Below, in pieces: positions 42,201 to 50,192 of a DNA stretch of 64,000 nt (its first letter is position 1; each line of letters begins with the position of its first letter). Made by a program: the position numbers and the translations under genes. The notes beneath the pieces were generated by a model. That model saw nothing but the letters and a program-made list of their open reading frames with translations, was not told where the DNA came from and did no database searches. This DNA comes from Nocardiopsis dassonvillei subsp. dassonvillei DSM 43111 (lineage in GTDB: Bacteria; Actinomycetota; Actinomycetes; Streptosporangiales; Streptosporangiaceae). The DNA is taken from assembly GCF_000092985.1 (NCBI RefSeq), contig NC_014211.1, positions 310,001 through 374,000 of the forward strand, read 5' to 3'.

Positions 42201-43693
42201 ACGCCGAGCAGAACCTGTCCGCCAAGCAGGTCGAGTTCGCCCAGACCATCCACAAGGCGGGCAGCGACCTGCTGCTGCTCATCGACGAGATCCTCGACCT
42301 GTCCAAGGTGGAGGCCGGGCGCGCCGAGGTGCAGCCCAGCGAGGTCTCCATCGCCCAGCTGGTCGACTACGTCGAGGCCACCTTCCGCCCGGTCACCGGG
42401 GACCAGGGGCTCGCCTTCGCCGTGGACGTGTCGCCGGACATCCCCGGCACGCTGTGGACCGACGAGCAGCGGCTCCAGCAGATACTGCGCAACCTGCTCT
42501 CCAACGCCGTCAAGTTCACCCCGCAGGGGGAGGTGCGGCTGCTCATCGAGCCCGCGTGGGCGCTGGAGGACGCCGACCTGGAGATGTTCGTCGAGAACGA
42601 GGAGGTCATCGCGTTCACCGTGGCCGACACCGGCATCGGGATCGCCGAGGACAAGCTCCAGGTCATCTTCGAGGCCTTCCACCAGGGCGACGGCGGCACC
42701 TCGCGGCGCTTCGGCGGAACCGGCCTCGGCCTGTCCATCAGCCGCAACTTCGCCCGGCTGCTGGGCGGCGAGATCCGCGTGCAGAGCGTGCCCAACCAGG
42801 GCTCCACCTTCACGCTGCTGCTCCCGGTGCGCCTGCCCGACGACGCGGGGGAGCGGGCCGAGGAGGCCGGGTCCCCGATCCGCGGCCTGAGCGGCATGGA
42901 CTCGGCGCCGATGCTCGATTCGGGCCGGGGCGCGGACACCGGCGGCTTCGGCTCCTCCCCGCTGGACGACGGCTTCTCCATGCCGGACGAGGACTTCGAC
43001 GCGGCACTGGCAGCCCTCACCGACATCAGCGACGAGCCGCTGCCCACGGTCCCGGTGCTCAAGGCGCCCGAGACCCACGCGGCGGCCGCCGAGGGCGAGG
43101 CGCCCGAGCAGCCGGCCGAGTCCGAGCCGCGCACCGACCCCGAGCGGCGGGCCGTGCTGAGCGGCCAGCGGGTCCTCATCGTCGACGACGACGTCCGCAA
43201 CGTCTTCGCGCTCACCAGCGCTCTGGAGGCGCAGGGCCTGGAGGTCCTCTACGCTGACAACGGACACGCCGGAATCGCCAAGCTGGAGGCCAACGAGGAC
43301 ATCGCGCTCGTCCTGATGGACGTGATGATGCCCGAGCTGGACGGCAACCAGACCACCCAGCGGATCCGGGAGATGCCGCAGTTCGCCGGTCTGCCGATCA
43401 TCTCGCTCACCGCCAAGGCGATGCAGGGGGACCGCGAGCGCAGCCTCGCGGCGGGAGCCACGGACTACGTGACCAAGCCGGTCGACCTGGACCACCTGCT
43501 GGACGTCATGCGGCGCTGGCTCACCGCGGGACGCGAGGAGACCATCGCCGGAGCGGCGGCCGACGGCGGGGGCGGCGCGGTCCCGGACGGGCACAGCCGC
43601 GCGACGTCCGGGCCGGAGGAGGCCGGCGCCGGGCATGACAATGATCCGAACGGGGAGACTGGCACCAGCACCCCGAGCGAAGACCTGGAGTAA
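39257..43693 (+). CDS. osaA: OsaA-like cytosolic hybrid histidine kinase with HAMP-domain array
   Basis: This 1478-residue protein has a run of HAMP domains (residues about 20-710), a GAF domain (about 725-865), a long coiled coil (about 870-955), HisKA with H963 (MSHELRTPLNS), an HATPase (N-box NLLSNAVKF, GTGLGLSIS) and a C-terminal receiver with D1355 (LMDVMMPELDG) and KPVDL. No membrane helix is seen. It matches OsaA of Streptomyces, and also group III fungal osmosensor kinases, where a HAMP array senses osmotic change. It is seven bases upstream of osaB and divergent from osaC, the known osa order. ATG 39257 follows a GAGGAGGGG site. Confidence 0.93.
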   Translation: MPEAVKELAADDQLDEILRALYRMRDGDFSVRLRKRGGGTMREIASVFNEVVDHSEQLSDELQRVGDVVRNEGRLNERVNVNPARGAWGESAQALNLLLDEVAEPVTDVAGVLDSVAEGQLSRRASTEGRRGELKGDLLRLATTVNRMADQMSGFAGEVTRVAREVGTEGKLGGTAQVEGVSGAWREVTESVNQMSSRLTDQMRDISEVTTAVARGDLSRKITVDVQGEMLDLKDTVNTMVDQLSTFADEVTRVAREVGTEGKLGGRANVRGVRGIWKDLTENVNSMADNLTNQVRDISQVTTSVARGDLTQKVQVDVQGEMLALKNTVNTMVDQLDSFADEVTRVAREVGTEGKLGGRANVKGVSGIWKDLTDNVNSMANSLTYQVRNISQVTTAVATGDLTKKITVDAQGEMLDLKDTINKMVDQLDSFAGEVTRVAREVGTEGKLAGQAHVRDVSGVWKDLTDNVNSMANNLTYQVRQISMVTRAVAAGDLTKKVTVNAKGEILELKDTINVMVDQLSAFADEVTRVAREVGTEGKLGGRADVKGVSGIWNDLTENVNSMSHNLTTQVRNISEVTTAVAAGDLNKKIDVNAQGEILELKTTVNTMVDQLSAFATEVTRVAHEVGSQGQLGGQAKVEGVTGTWKQLTDSVNGLAGNLTTQVRAIAEVANAVAKGDLTRNIQVDARGEMEQLKHNINLMVSNLRETTATQRDADWLKSNVARISGHIQGHRDLKELARLIMTEVTPLIGAQHGACYLPEDQDDQENFLFYAGFGFDPDEDRRRVRAGIGLVGEALAQQVEQQISNIPPDYVKVRSGLGEASPRNLYILPIVSEGRSLGAIEFASYDDFRESHKNFLRQLVSLLGTTINTILANNRTEDLLEQSQQLTSQLRERSNELQRQQEELRGKNAELRQKATQLANQNRAIELQNQQIQRSRNALEERAHQLQVSSKYKSEFLANMSHELRTPLNSLLILARLLADNAEQNLSAKQVEFAQTIHKAGSDLLLLIDEILDLSKVEAGRAEVQPSEVSIAQLVDYVEATFRPVTGDQGLAFAVDVSPDIPGTLWTDEQRLQQILRNLLSNAVKFTPQGEVRLLIEPAWALEDADLEMFVENEEVIAFTVADTGIGIAEDKLQVIFEAFHQGDGGTSRRFGGTGLGLSISRNFARLLGGEIRVQSVPNQGSTFTLLLPVRLPDDAGERAEEAGSPIRGLSGMDSAPMLDSGRGADTGGFGSSPLDDGFSMPDEDFDAALAALTDISDEPLPTVPVLKAPETHAAAAEGEAPEQPAESEPRTDPERRAVLSGQRVLIVDDDVRNVFALTSALEAQGLEVLYADNGHAGIAKLEANEDIALVLMDVMMPELDGNQTTQRIREMPQFAGLPIISLTAKAMQGDRERSLAAGATDYVTKPVDLDHLLDVMRRWLTAGREETIAGAAADGGGGAVPDGHSRATSGPEEAGAGHDNDPNGETGTSTPSEDLE
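39719..41374 (+). repeat. Six tandem 276-base units encoding HAMP pairs in osaA
   Basis: The segment FA(G/D)EVTRVAREVGTEGKLGG recurs at exactly 276-base (92-codon) spacing, starting at 39719, 39995, 40271, 40547, 40823 and 41099. Units 2-5 are closest in DNA sequence; unit 6 has drifted (VAHEVGSQGQLGG). Each unit is one HAMP di-domain. Confidence 0.93.
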
Positions 43694-43699
43694 CCCGAC

Positions 43700-44338
43700 G
43701 TGACCCAGAAGGCCAACATCCTTCTCGTCGACGACCGCGACGAGAACCTGATCGCGCTGGAGGCCGCACTCACCTCACTCGACCAGAACCTGGTCAGGGC
43801 CAACTCCGGTGAGGAGGCGCTCAAGCACCTTCTGGGCACCGACTTCGCGGTCATCCTGCTCGACGTGGTCATGCCGGGGATGGACGGCTTCGAGACCGCC
43901 GCGCACATCAAGCAGCGCGAGAAGACCAAGGACGTGCCGATCATCTTCCTGACCGCCCAGGAGGTCGACCGGCACCAGGTCTTCCGCGGCTACGCCTCGC
44001 GCGCGGTGGACTTCCTGCTCAAGCCGTTCGACCCCTGGGTGCTGCGCTCCAAGGTCGAGGTGTTCGTGGAGCTGCACCAGCTCAAGGCGCAGATGCGCGA
44101 ACAGGCCCGCGCCCTCCAGCGCGGCCTGGGCCAGGAGACCGGCGAGCCCGGAAAGGTCCTGGCCGAGCAGCTGGCGCAGCGCTCCCGCCAGGTCCAGACC
44201 GACCTCGCCCAGCTGCGCGAGCACATCGTGACCAACTACCAGGACGTGGACCAGAGCCTCGTGGACGGCGTGCGCCGGGTGGACAGCGCGGTCTCGCGCC
44301 TGTCCACCCTGGTGGACACACTCCACGGCCCCGAATGA
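43700..44338 (+). CDS. osaB: OsaB-like response regulator with coiled-coil output
   Basis: This 212-residue protein has a receiver domain (residues 5-125) with D11-D12, phosphoacceptor D55 in LLDVVMPG, T85 and K108 in FLLKPFDP. After it comes a long helical region (about 125-212) with heptad-like Leu and Val spacing and no DNA-binding domain. This is the OsaB layout: a regulator acting by protein contact, needed in Streptomyces for growth and aerial development at high osmolarity. The GTG start is seven bases past osaA. Confidence 0.92.
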   Translation: MTQKANILLVDDRDENLIALEAALTSLDQNLVRANSGEEALKHLLGTDFAVILLDVVMPGMDGFETAAHIKQREKTKDVPIIFLTAQEVDRHQVFRGYASRAVDFLLKPFDPWVLRSKVEVFVELHQLKAQMREQARALQRGLGQETGEPGKVLAEQLAQRSRQVQTDLAQLREHIVTNYQDVDQSLVDGVRRVDSAVSRLSTLVDTLHGPE

Positions 44339-44505
44339 CGAGGGCCCTCATCCTGGGAGGATTCCCCTTCGGGGGCTGGCCCGGGCGCCCGCGTGGCTCT
44401 GGAGGTGGCGGAGGCGGGTTTCCGCGGGAGGGCTGCGCCGCAGGCCTCGCTTGAGGGTGGTGGCGGGCGACGGGTGGGAGGAGCGGAGCCCCCAAGAAAC
44501 GCCCC

Positions 44506-45675
44506 TCAGGCGGAGGGCCGGGGCGGCAGGGCCAGGCCGATGTGCTCGCCGATCTCCTCGATCAGGCCCAGGTCGGCCAGGCGGAAGCTGCCCCGGTTGC
44601 TGCGGCGGATCAGGGTGAGCGCGCCGCGCACGCCCCGGCTGCCCCGCAGGGGGACCGACAACAGCGACCCCGCGCCCAGCATCGACAGCAGCGGCGCTCC
44701 GGACGGGGCGTGGCCCAGCACGGCCTCGTCCTCGATCAGCGGGAACAGCAGGGACTGGCCCCGCTCCAGCACCTCGCCCGGGATGGCGGAGTCGCCGGGC
44801 GCCGCCGAGGCCACCGCCTCCCTCTGCGCCGGGAGCGCGTCGGCCGGCCCCGCGACCACGGCGCGGCGGGGCGCCACGGAGGAGGTGGGCAGGTCGCACA
44901 CGTCCACGACCACCCAGTCGGCGTAGGAGTCGGCCAGCAGGTCGGCCGCGTCCGCGAGCGCGAGCGGTTCGCCCGCACCGCCCGGGCCGGCCGAGCGCAG
45001 CAGCAGCCGCGTCATCCGGGTCAGCACGTCCAGCCTGCGCGCGGCCAGCACCACCACCTGGTCCTCCACCTCCGTCTCCAGCGGGGCGGGGCCCTCCTCC
45101 TCGGCGCCGTTCATCGGCGGCGACATCGCCACCAGCACCAGCGGGTTGGGCTCGGTGGGCAGCTCCAGGCGCGTCAGGGTCAGGTGCACGTCCTCGGCCC
45201 AGCCGCGCTGGGCCAGCCGGGACTCCAGCGCGGCGTCGCCGTCGCCGCGCAGCACCGCGGCCAGCCAGGACTGCATGGCCGCGCGCTTGCGCAGGTCGAC
45301 GAAGTGGGCGAAGGGCTTGCCGGTGAGGTAGCCCGGCGCGCTGCCCAGCCGCGCGGCCCCGGAGTTGTTGATGCGCCGGATGTAGCCCTCGTGGTCCAGC
45401 AGCACGGTGGGGACGCTCAGCTCCTGGAACATCGCGCGGAGCAGGGCCCGGTCGCCGTCGTCGCCCTGGCGGCGCGGCTCGGGCTGGGCGTGGGCCCGGG
45501 CCAGTTCGGCCCCCGCGTCGCCCAGCAGGCGTTCGGCGTACTCCAGTTCGGCCAGGGCCGCCTCGGCGGTGCCCTGGGCGTCGTCGGGATACATGGTGTG
45601 CGTGTTGCGCAGGGCCGCGATGCGTTCACCCAGTGCGGTGATCTCACGCTGCAACCCGGCGAGGTTCTCCGACAC
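44506..45675 (-). CDS. PAS-GAF sensor protein without output domain
   Basis: This 389-residue cytosolic protein has an N-terminal coiled coil (about residues 5-65), a PAS domain (about 85-195; SVPTVLLDHEGYIRRINN), a linker, and a C-terminal GAF-like domain (about 210-385) ending LIEEIGEHIGLAL, as in PAS-GAF-SpoIIE phosphatases, but it stops before any phosphatase. It may be a truncated relative of the Rsb-type phosphatases or a partner that binds one. It is convergent with osaB and divergent from the GAF-ANTAR gene. GTG 45675 is the start. Confidence 0.78.
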   Translation of the reverse strand: MSENLAGLQREITALGERIAALRNTHTMYPDDAQGTAEAALAELEYAERLLGDAGAELARAHAQPEPRRQGDDGDRALLRAMFQELSVPTVLLDHEGYIRRINNSGAARLGSAPGYLTGKPFAHFVDLRKRAAMQSWLAAVLRGDGDAALESRLAQRGWAEDVHLTLTRLELPTEPNPLVLVAMSPPMNGAEEEGPAPLETEVEDQVVVLAARRLDVLTRMTRLLLRSAGPGGAGEPLALADAADLLADSYADWVVVDVCDLPTSSVAPRRAVVAGPADALPAQREAVASAAPGDSAIPGEVLERGQSLLFPLIEDEAVLGHAPSGAPLLSMLGAGSLLSVPLRGSRGVRGALTLIRRSNRGSFRLADLGLIEEIGEHIGLALPPRPSA

Positions 45676-45788
45676 GCTCAGGTCTCCCGTCGTGGATGGC
45701 GTCTTCCCGAAGCGGGCGGATGTCCGCTGCCGCGGTCTTCCAAGGTTACGGTTAGTCCGAGCCCGGAAACGGCAAGGAGGCCCCGACT

Positions 45789-46550
45789 GTGTGGATCGAA
45801 CGCCTGGCCCGGGATATCGGCGCGCTGGGACAGGCGGATGGCACCACCCTGGAACGGGCCCTGGACCAGATGAGCAGGGCCGCGGCCCTGGGCGTCCCCG
45901 GCTGCTCGGCCGCGCTCGTCGTGGTCTGGCGCGAGGTCGAGGGGGCCGACGGCTCCGTGCGGCACGTGGTCACCGACTACGGAGCCTCCCACGCGGACCT
46001 GTCCGCGGCCTTCGAGCACCAGTACACCACCGACCAGGGGCCCACCGTCGAGGCCGTCCGCGAGATGGGCCGGGTGCGGGTGGGCGACATCCTGCGCGAA
46101 CCCCACCGCTGGCCCCGCTACACCAGCATGGCGGTCCAGTGCGGGGACCGCTCCTCCATCACCCTGCCCAGTCTGCTGCCCGGCGAGGGCGACGACCGGG
46201 TGATCACCTTCGGCGTGCACTCCGGCCGGGCCGACGCCTTCGACGAGGAGGTCGTCGCCCCGCTGACCGCCCTGCTCGCCGAGCACGCCGCCGTGTCGCT
46301 GTACAGTGCCGGACGCCAGGCCGACGTGGCCAGGGAGACCGCCCACATGCGCCGGGCCATGTCCGCGCGTACGGTGATCGACCAGGCCAAGGGCATCATC
46401 ATGCACGCCCGCGGCTGCGACGCCGACACCGCCTTCGCCGCGCTGCGCGAGGTCGCCCAGCGCAACCGCAAACGGGTGGTGGACGTGGCCCGCGACCTCG
46501 TGGCGGAGAACACCGGTCCCCAGCCCCGGATGCGCCCCGACCGAAGGTGA
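45789..46550 (+). CDS. GAF-ANTAR RNA-binding antiterminator
   Basis: This 253-residue protein has an N-terminal GAF domain (about residues 10-170) and a C-terminal ANTAR three-helix domain (about 185-240): MRRAMSARTVIDQAKGIIMHARGCDADTAF. The QAKGIIM pattern with alanine and aromatic positions is the RNA-contact core. ANTAR proteins bind paired hairpins in leaders and prevent termination. The GTG has an AAGGAG site. It lies upstream of the STAS gene by 90 bases and may be co-transcribed. Its RNA targets are unknown. Confidence 0.9.
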   Translation: MWIERLARDIGALGQADGTTLERALDQMSRAAALGVPGCSAALVVVWREVEGADGSVRHVVTDYGASHADLSAAFEHQYTTDQGPTVEAVREMGRVRVGDILREPHRWPRYTSMAVQCGDRSSITLPSLLPGEGDDRVITFGVHSGRADAFDEEVVAPLTALLAEHAAVSLYSAGRQADVARETAHMRRAMSARTVIDQAKGIIMHARGCDADTAFAALREVAQRNRKRVVDVARDLVAENTGPQPRMRPDRR

Positions 46551-46640
46551 ACGGGCGGGCAACACCGGGCGATGAGTCCCGAGCGTGATCGAAAAGCGCC
46601 ATGATGAGGGCTCGGGGCCCTCCCGGAACAAGAAGGAGAA

Positions 46641-46994
46641 GTGACCGTGACGTCAGACATCTCGATCCGTCGCGAGGATGACGTCGTCGTCGTCACCCCC
46701 GCGGGGGAGATGGACGCGGTGACCTCTCCCGCGCTGGCCGACGTCCTCGACGGCCTCCTGGCCGCCGAGCCTCCCCGGGGGGTGGTGGTCGACCTCGCCA
46801 AGGTGTCCTTCTGCGACTCGCGCTGCATCGGCGTGCTCGTCGCCGCCTACCGGCAGGCGCGCGACCTGGGCGTGGGCCTGATGGTCGCCGAGCCCCAGCC
46901 GCAGGTCAACCGCCTGTTCGTGATAGCCGGGATCGACCAGGTCATCCCGATCGCGGGCAGCACCGGAGCCGCGGCGGACTCCCTCAGGGGCTGA
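46641..46994 (+). CDS. STAS-domain anti-sigma factor antagonist
   Basis: This 117-residue single STAS domain has the phosphorylatable serine in FCDSRCIG (about residue 59), with the preceding DLAKVSF strand. It is of normal length for RsbV/SpoIIAA-type proteins. Unphosphorylated it would bind an anti-sigma kinase and free a sigma factor. The GTG has an AAGGAGAAG site. Its 3' end overlaps the convergent anti-sigma kinase gene by 11 bases. The neighbour kinase and OsaC are candidate partners. Confidence 0.93.
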   Translation: MTVTSDISIRREDDVVVVTPAGEMDAVTSPALADVLDGLLAAEPPRGVVVDLAKVSFCDSRCIGVLVAAYRQARDLGVGLMVAEPQPQVNRLFVIAGIDQVIPIAGSTGAAADSLRG

Positions 46995-47955
46995 GCGGGG
47001 CCCGCGTCCCTGGTTCCCGGACGGTCCCGGACTCCCCGGCCCCGTCCACGAAGTGCAGCCGTACCAGGGAGCCCTCGCCGCTGCCGCTGATCTCCAGGAA
47101 GTCGCAGGTCTGCCGGGTGATCCACAGCCCGTACCCGCGCGGGCGCATGCTGTCGGCCGGGCGGTAGCCGGTGAGCGGGTCGAAGAGCCCGCCGCGCTCG
47201 TCGAACACGTCGCACACCCACCGCCCGGGGGCGCGCCAGACCTGCACGGTGCCCTTGCCCGCCCCGTGCTCCAGCACGTTGGCGGCCAGCTCGTTGACCG
47301 CCACCACCAGGCTGTCGATCCGCTCGGGCGGGAACCCCATGGACTCGCCGAGCGCCGCCAGGTCGGCGCGCAGCCGCGGCAGGGACAGCCCGATCTCCAG
47401 CCGGTGCGCGGGTCCGCTGACCGGCAGCGGCTCCGGGGCGACCGGCCGGGTGCCGAACGCGGCCGTGCCCAGGTAGGCGGGGTTGGGGCGGGGCCCGTCG
47501 GACTCCACCAGCACCGGGTGGGTGGCCACGACCGCGGACCGCGTCCGCGTGGTCAGGTCGCGGTCGTCGTGGACGCACAGCAGGCTCAGCCGCTGCGGGG
47601 CCAGCGCCGTGGACAGCACCGACTCCAGCCGGTGCCACTCGCGCAGCTCCATCCCCGAGACCGGCAGCGGCGGCTCGGCCACCACGACCACCGGCACGGG
47701 GGCGTGGACCAGCGCCAGGCGGTGCAGGGCGGCCAGGGTGCGCCCCGGGGCGTCGTAGAACCGGTTCCGCTCCAGGACGTGCACGCGCTCGCGCTCGGAG
47801 GCCGACAGCGCCCCGGTGAGCGCTGCCGCGCGTTCGCCGGAGACCGCGAGCACCGTGTGGGCGTTTTCGCGTACGGCTGAGCGCAACCGCTGCCGGGCCA
47901 CCTCGTGGAACCGCTGCTCGCGGCGGAAGAGCAGTCCCTGGTGTTCGAAGGTCAT
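46984..47955 (-). CDS. MEDS-domain anti-sigma regulatory factor (RsbW-type kinase)
   Basis: This 323-residue protein has an N-terminal MEDS-like sensor domain (about residues 8-165; HQGLLFRREQRFHEV at the start) and a C-terminal HATPase of the anti-sigma kinase type (about 195-305) with the N-box VNELAANVLEHGAG and G-box RPRGYGLWI. It should bind and phosphorylate a STAS partner and hold a sigma factor. ATG 47955 is used because the MEDS domain starts directly after. It is convergent and overlapping with the STAS gene, which suggests opposed expression. Confidence 0.85.
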   Translation of the reverse strand: MTFEHQGLLFRREQRFHEVARQRLRSAVRENAHTVLAVSGERAAALTGALSASERERVHVLERNRFYDAPGRTLAALHRLALVHAPVPVVVVAEPPLPVSGMELREWHRLESVLSTALAPQRLSLLCVHDDRDLTTRTRSAVVATHPVLVESDGPRPNPAYLGTAAFGTRPVAPEPLPVSGPAHRLEIGLSLPRLRADLAALGESMGFPPERIDSLVVAVNELAANVLEHGAGKGTVQVWRAPGRWVCDVFDERGGLFDPLTGYRPADSMRPRGYGLWITRQTCDFLEISGSGEGSLVRLHFVDGAGESGTVREPGTRAPLSP

Positions 47956-48086
47956 CGGTACGTGGTGTCCGCGCCCGGGGCCGACCGTCCGGCCGCCGGG
48001 CGCCACTGTCTGTGTACCCGCTGCGGCCCCTCGGAGGAAACCCCGGGGGGCCGGTGGGCCGGGCACGCTGTGAGGGCGGGCACGGC

Positions 48087-49364
48087 TCAGTGCGCGGTCC
48101 CGGACAGTAGCAGACCGTCCGTCTCGTCCTCGTCGGCGCGGTCCTGTTCCGTCTGCTGCGGGCGGGAGCGCTCGTAGGCGAGCTCCGTCTCGACGGCGAT
48201 CCGCTGCCAGGTGAACCGGGAGCGGGCCCGGTCCACGGCGGCGATGCCGTACGCGGTGCTCATGGTCGGGGTGTTGAGGACCGCGCGCACGGAGCGCACG
48301 ACCTCGTCGGGGCGGCCGAAGCGCATCAGCACGCCGCTGGTGCGGTGCAGGACGGCCCCCGGGGTGGCGCCGGTGGCGGTGGCCACCACGGGCAGGCCGC
48401 ACGCCATGGCCTCCAGCACGGCCCCGCCGTAGGGGTCGTAGGAGGCGGCGGACACGTACACGTCCGCGGAGCGCAGCAGGCGCGGCAGCTCCTTGCGCTC
48501 CACGGGCCCGGCCAGGTGGACGCGGTCGTTCACCCCGGCCTCCTTGGCCAGGAGCTCGATCCGGCGGGCGTTCTCGTCCAGGGCCACGTCCAGGTCCTCG
48601 GCGGTGGAGACGAGCAGCAGCTCCGCCTCGGGGAGGCGGGTCATGGCCTCCACGAGCCGGTCGGCGCCGCCGGCCTCGGTCAGGGAGGTGACCGAGACCA
48701 GGCGGGCGCGCTCCTCGCGCCGGGAGTGCCAGTGCTCGGCGGAGGCGCTGCCCTCCACGCTGAAGTGGTCGGGGTCCACACCGAAGGGCACGACGTTGAC
48801 GTGGTGGCGGGGGACGCCCAGGCGGGCCAGCTCGACCTGCTGGTCGGTGGAGTTGACCAGCACGCGGTCGGCGCGCGAGGCGAGGATGGTCTCCATGCGG
48901 GCGCGCTCGGGGTGGTGGCCGAGGCCGGAGCGCTGCTCGCTGGCGTTGAGGGAGTGGAAGGTCTGCACGAGGGGCGTGCCGGTCTGGTCGCTCTCGCTGT
49001 GCGCCTGCGCGTGCAGGGCGGCCAGGCCGCTGGTCCAGCCGATCGCGTGCAGGACGTCGGGGCTGTCCTCGTCCAGGACGGAGGCCAGGGCGCTGCCGAA
49101 GGCGCCGGTGTGCTCGGCGTGCTCCTCGGGGGACAGCGGCCGGGCCGGGCCGGCGTCCAGGTAGGCGACGGAGACGCCGCGCGCCATGCGGGTGCGGCCG
49201 TCGGGCTGGTCGGGGTCACTGCGGCGGGCGTAGACCGTCACCCGGTGGCCCCGCTTGGCCAGCTGCCGGGACAGGGCGCACACGTGCAGGCTGGCGGGGC
49301 AGGCGGGCTCGCCCCTGTGGGCGGGGAGGGGGTTGGCGTGTTCGGCGACCATCGCGATCTTCAC
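48087..49364 (-). CDS. GT4-family glycosyltransferase (MshA-like fold)
   Basis: This 425-residue GT-B enzyme begins VKIAMVAEHANPLPAHRG, has PASLHVCALSRQLAKRGHRVTVYARR in the acceptor domain, VLVNSTDQQVELARLGV, and the donor motif YGGAVLEAMACGLPVVATATGA (about 325-345). The wording is close to sucrose-phosphate-synthase-like and MshA-like transferases, but the acceptor is unknown. GTG 49364 is preferred because AAGGAG lies nine bases upstream; GTG 49385 is possible. The 131-base gap to the anti-sigma gene shows no strong terminator, so read-through is possible. Confidence 0.82.
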   Translation of the reverse strand: MKIAMVAEHANPLPAHRGEPACPASLHVCALSRQLAKRGHRVTVYARRSDPDQPDGRTRMARGVSVAYLDAGPARPLSPEEHAEHTGAFGSALASVLDEDSPDVLHAIGWTSGLAALHAQAHSESDQTGTPLVQTFHSLNASEQRSGLGHHPERARMETILASRADRVLVNSTDQQVELARLGVPRHHVNVVPFGVDPDHFSVEGSASAEHWHSRREERARLVSVTSLTEAGGADRLVEAMTRLPEAELLLVSTAEDLDVALDENARRIELLAKEAGVNDRVHLAGPVERKELPRLLRSADVYVSAASYDPYGGAVLEAMACGLPVVATATGATPGAVLHRTSGVLMRFGRPDEVVRSVRAVLNTPTMSTAYGIAAVDRARSRFTWQRIAVETELAYERSRPQQTEQDRADEDETDGLLLSGTAH

Positions 49365-50192
49365 TGGGCTGAACTCCTTGGACACGGTCTCATCCGGTGT
49401 CCGTCGTAGGTGTGCCCGAGGCGACTCCGGAGCGGGGATCGGAGTCCTCACGGGCGGGGCTGGGGCCGTGGCGCCGGTTCCCGGGCCGTGGGGCCGGGAA
49501 CCGGCGGGAAGGTGGCTGCGGGGGGAGGCGGGGCGCGGTCAGGGGAGGGCGGCACACGGTGCCGGACGGCGCGCCGGTGGAGGCCTCCCGGCAGCACGAG
49601 GAGCCGTAGGCGCGTGGCGCGTACGGCTGCGGCTGAACGGAGGGGGGAGAGGAAGAAAGAAGGGAAGACGCACGGAGATCACACCAAACGACCGGTCGGG
49701 GAAGACTGGGGCCACCGTGCGTGACAGGATGATGCCGCACGGGGCTGGTCGTGTGTGTCTGCGTCTTAGACACCCAACGGGGTTCATTCTGCCAGACGGT
49801 TCGCGTCTCGACAACGTGACGCGAATCCGACACCAAGAACCGCGGGGGTTCGGTGCTGTCCGTAACCCCGGAGTTCTCCCGGTTGGTCTGCGGTTTCGCG
49901 GTACCCGTGGGTGGCCCCTGTCGGGTCGGCCGCACCGCCGCTACTGTCAGACCGGAACACCGGGAGTGCCCGGCGCGCACCGCGGATCGCCCGGCACGGC
50001 ACGTCCGGCGGCGGGAACCGGGGCGGGAACTGCGTATCCGGGTGTTTTCCGCCATGATGTACGCGGATTTTGACCCACTCCGGCGGTGGCTCGGTACGGT
50101 GACAGAATCCAGACGTTGAACGGGACTCGACCAAGGCCCGGCGCGGGGCGCCGGGCAACCGGCCACGGCCGATGAAACGGGAGGAAGGGCGT
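49365..50192. other. Long divergent non-coding region with strong dyads
   Basis: These 828 bases separate divergent GT4 and PP2C genes, unusually long for this dense region. A 13-bp perfect hairpin lies at 49472-49506 (arms CGCCGGTTCCCGG and its complement, 9-base loop). TTCGCGTC and GACGCGAA at 49800-49807 and 49818-49825 form a spaced dyad. A bulged dyad with CACC..GAACC and GGTTCGGTG lies near 49832-49857. A TTGACC at about 50073 with a TACGGT 19 bases later could be the PP2C promoter. No convincing gene is seen. Confidence 0.5.

Noticed and set aside
39092..43636. Minus-strand open frame of about 1514 codons opposite osaA
   Set aside because: It mirrors the HAMP repeats (repeated LVDHGVD-like words) and has no recognisable domain; osaA is complete on the other strand.
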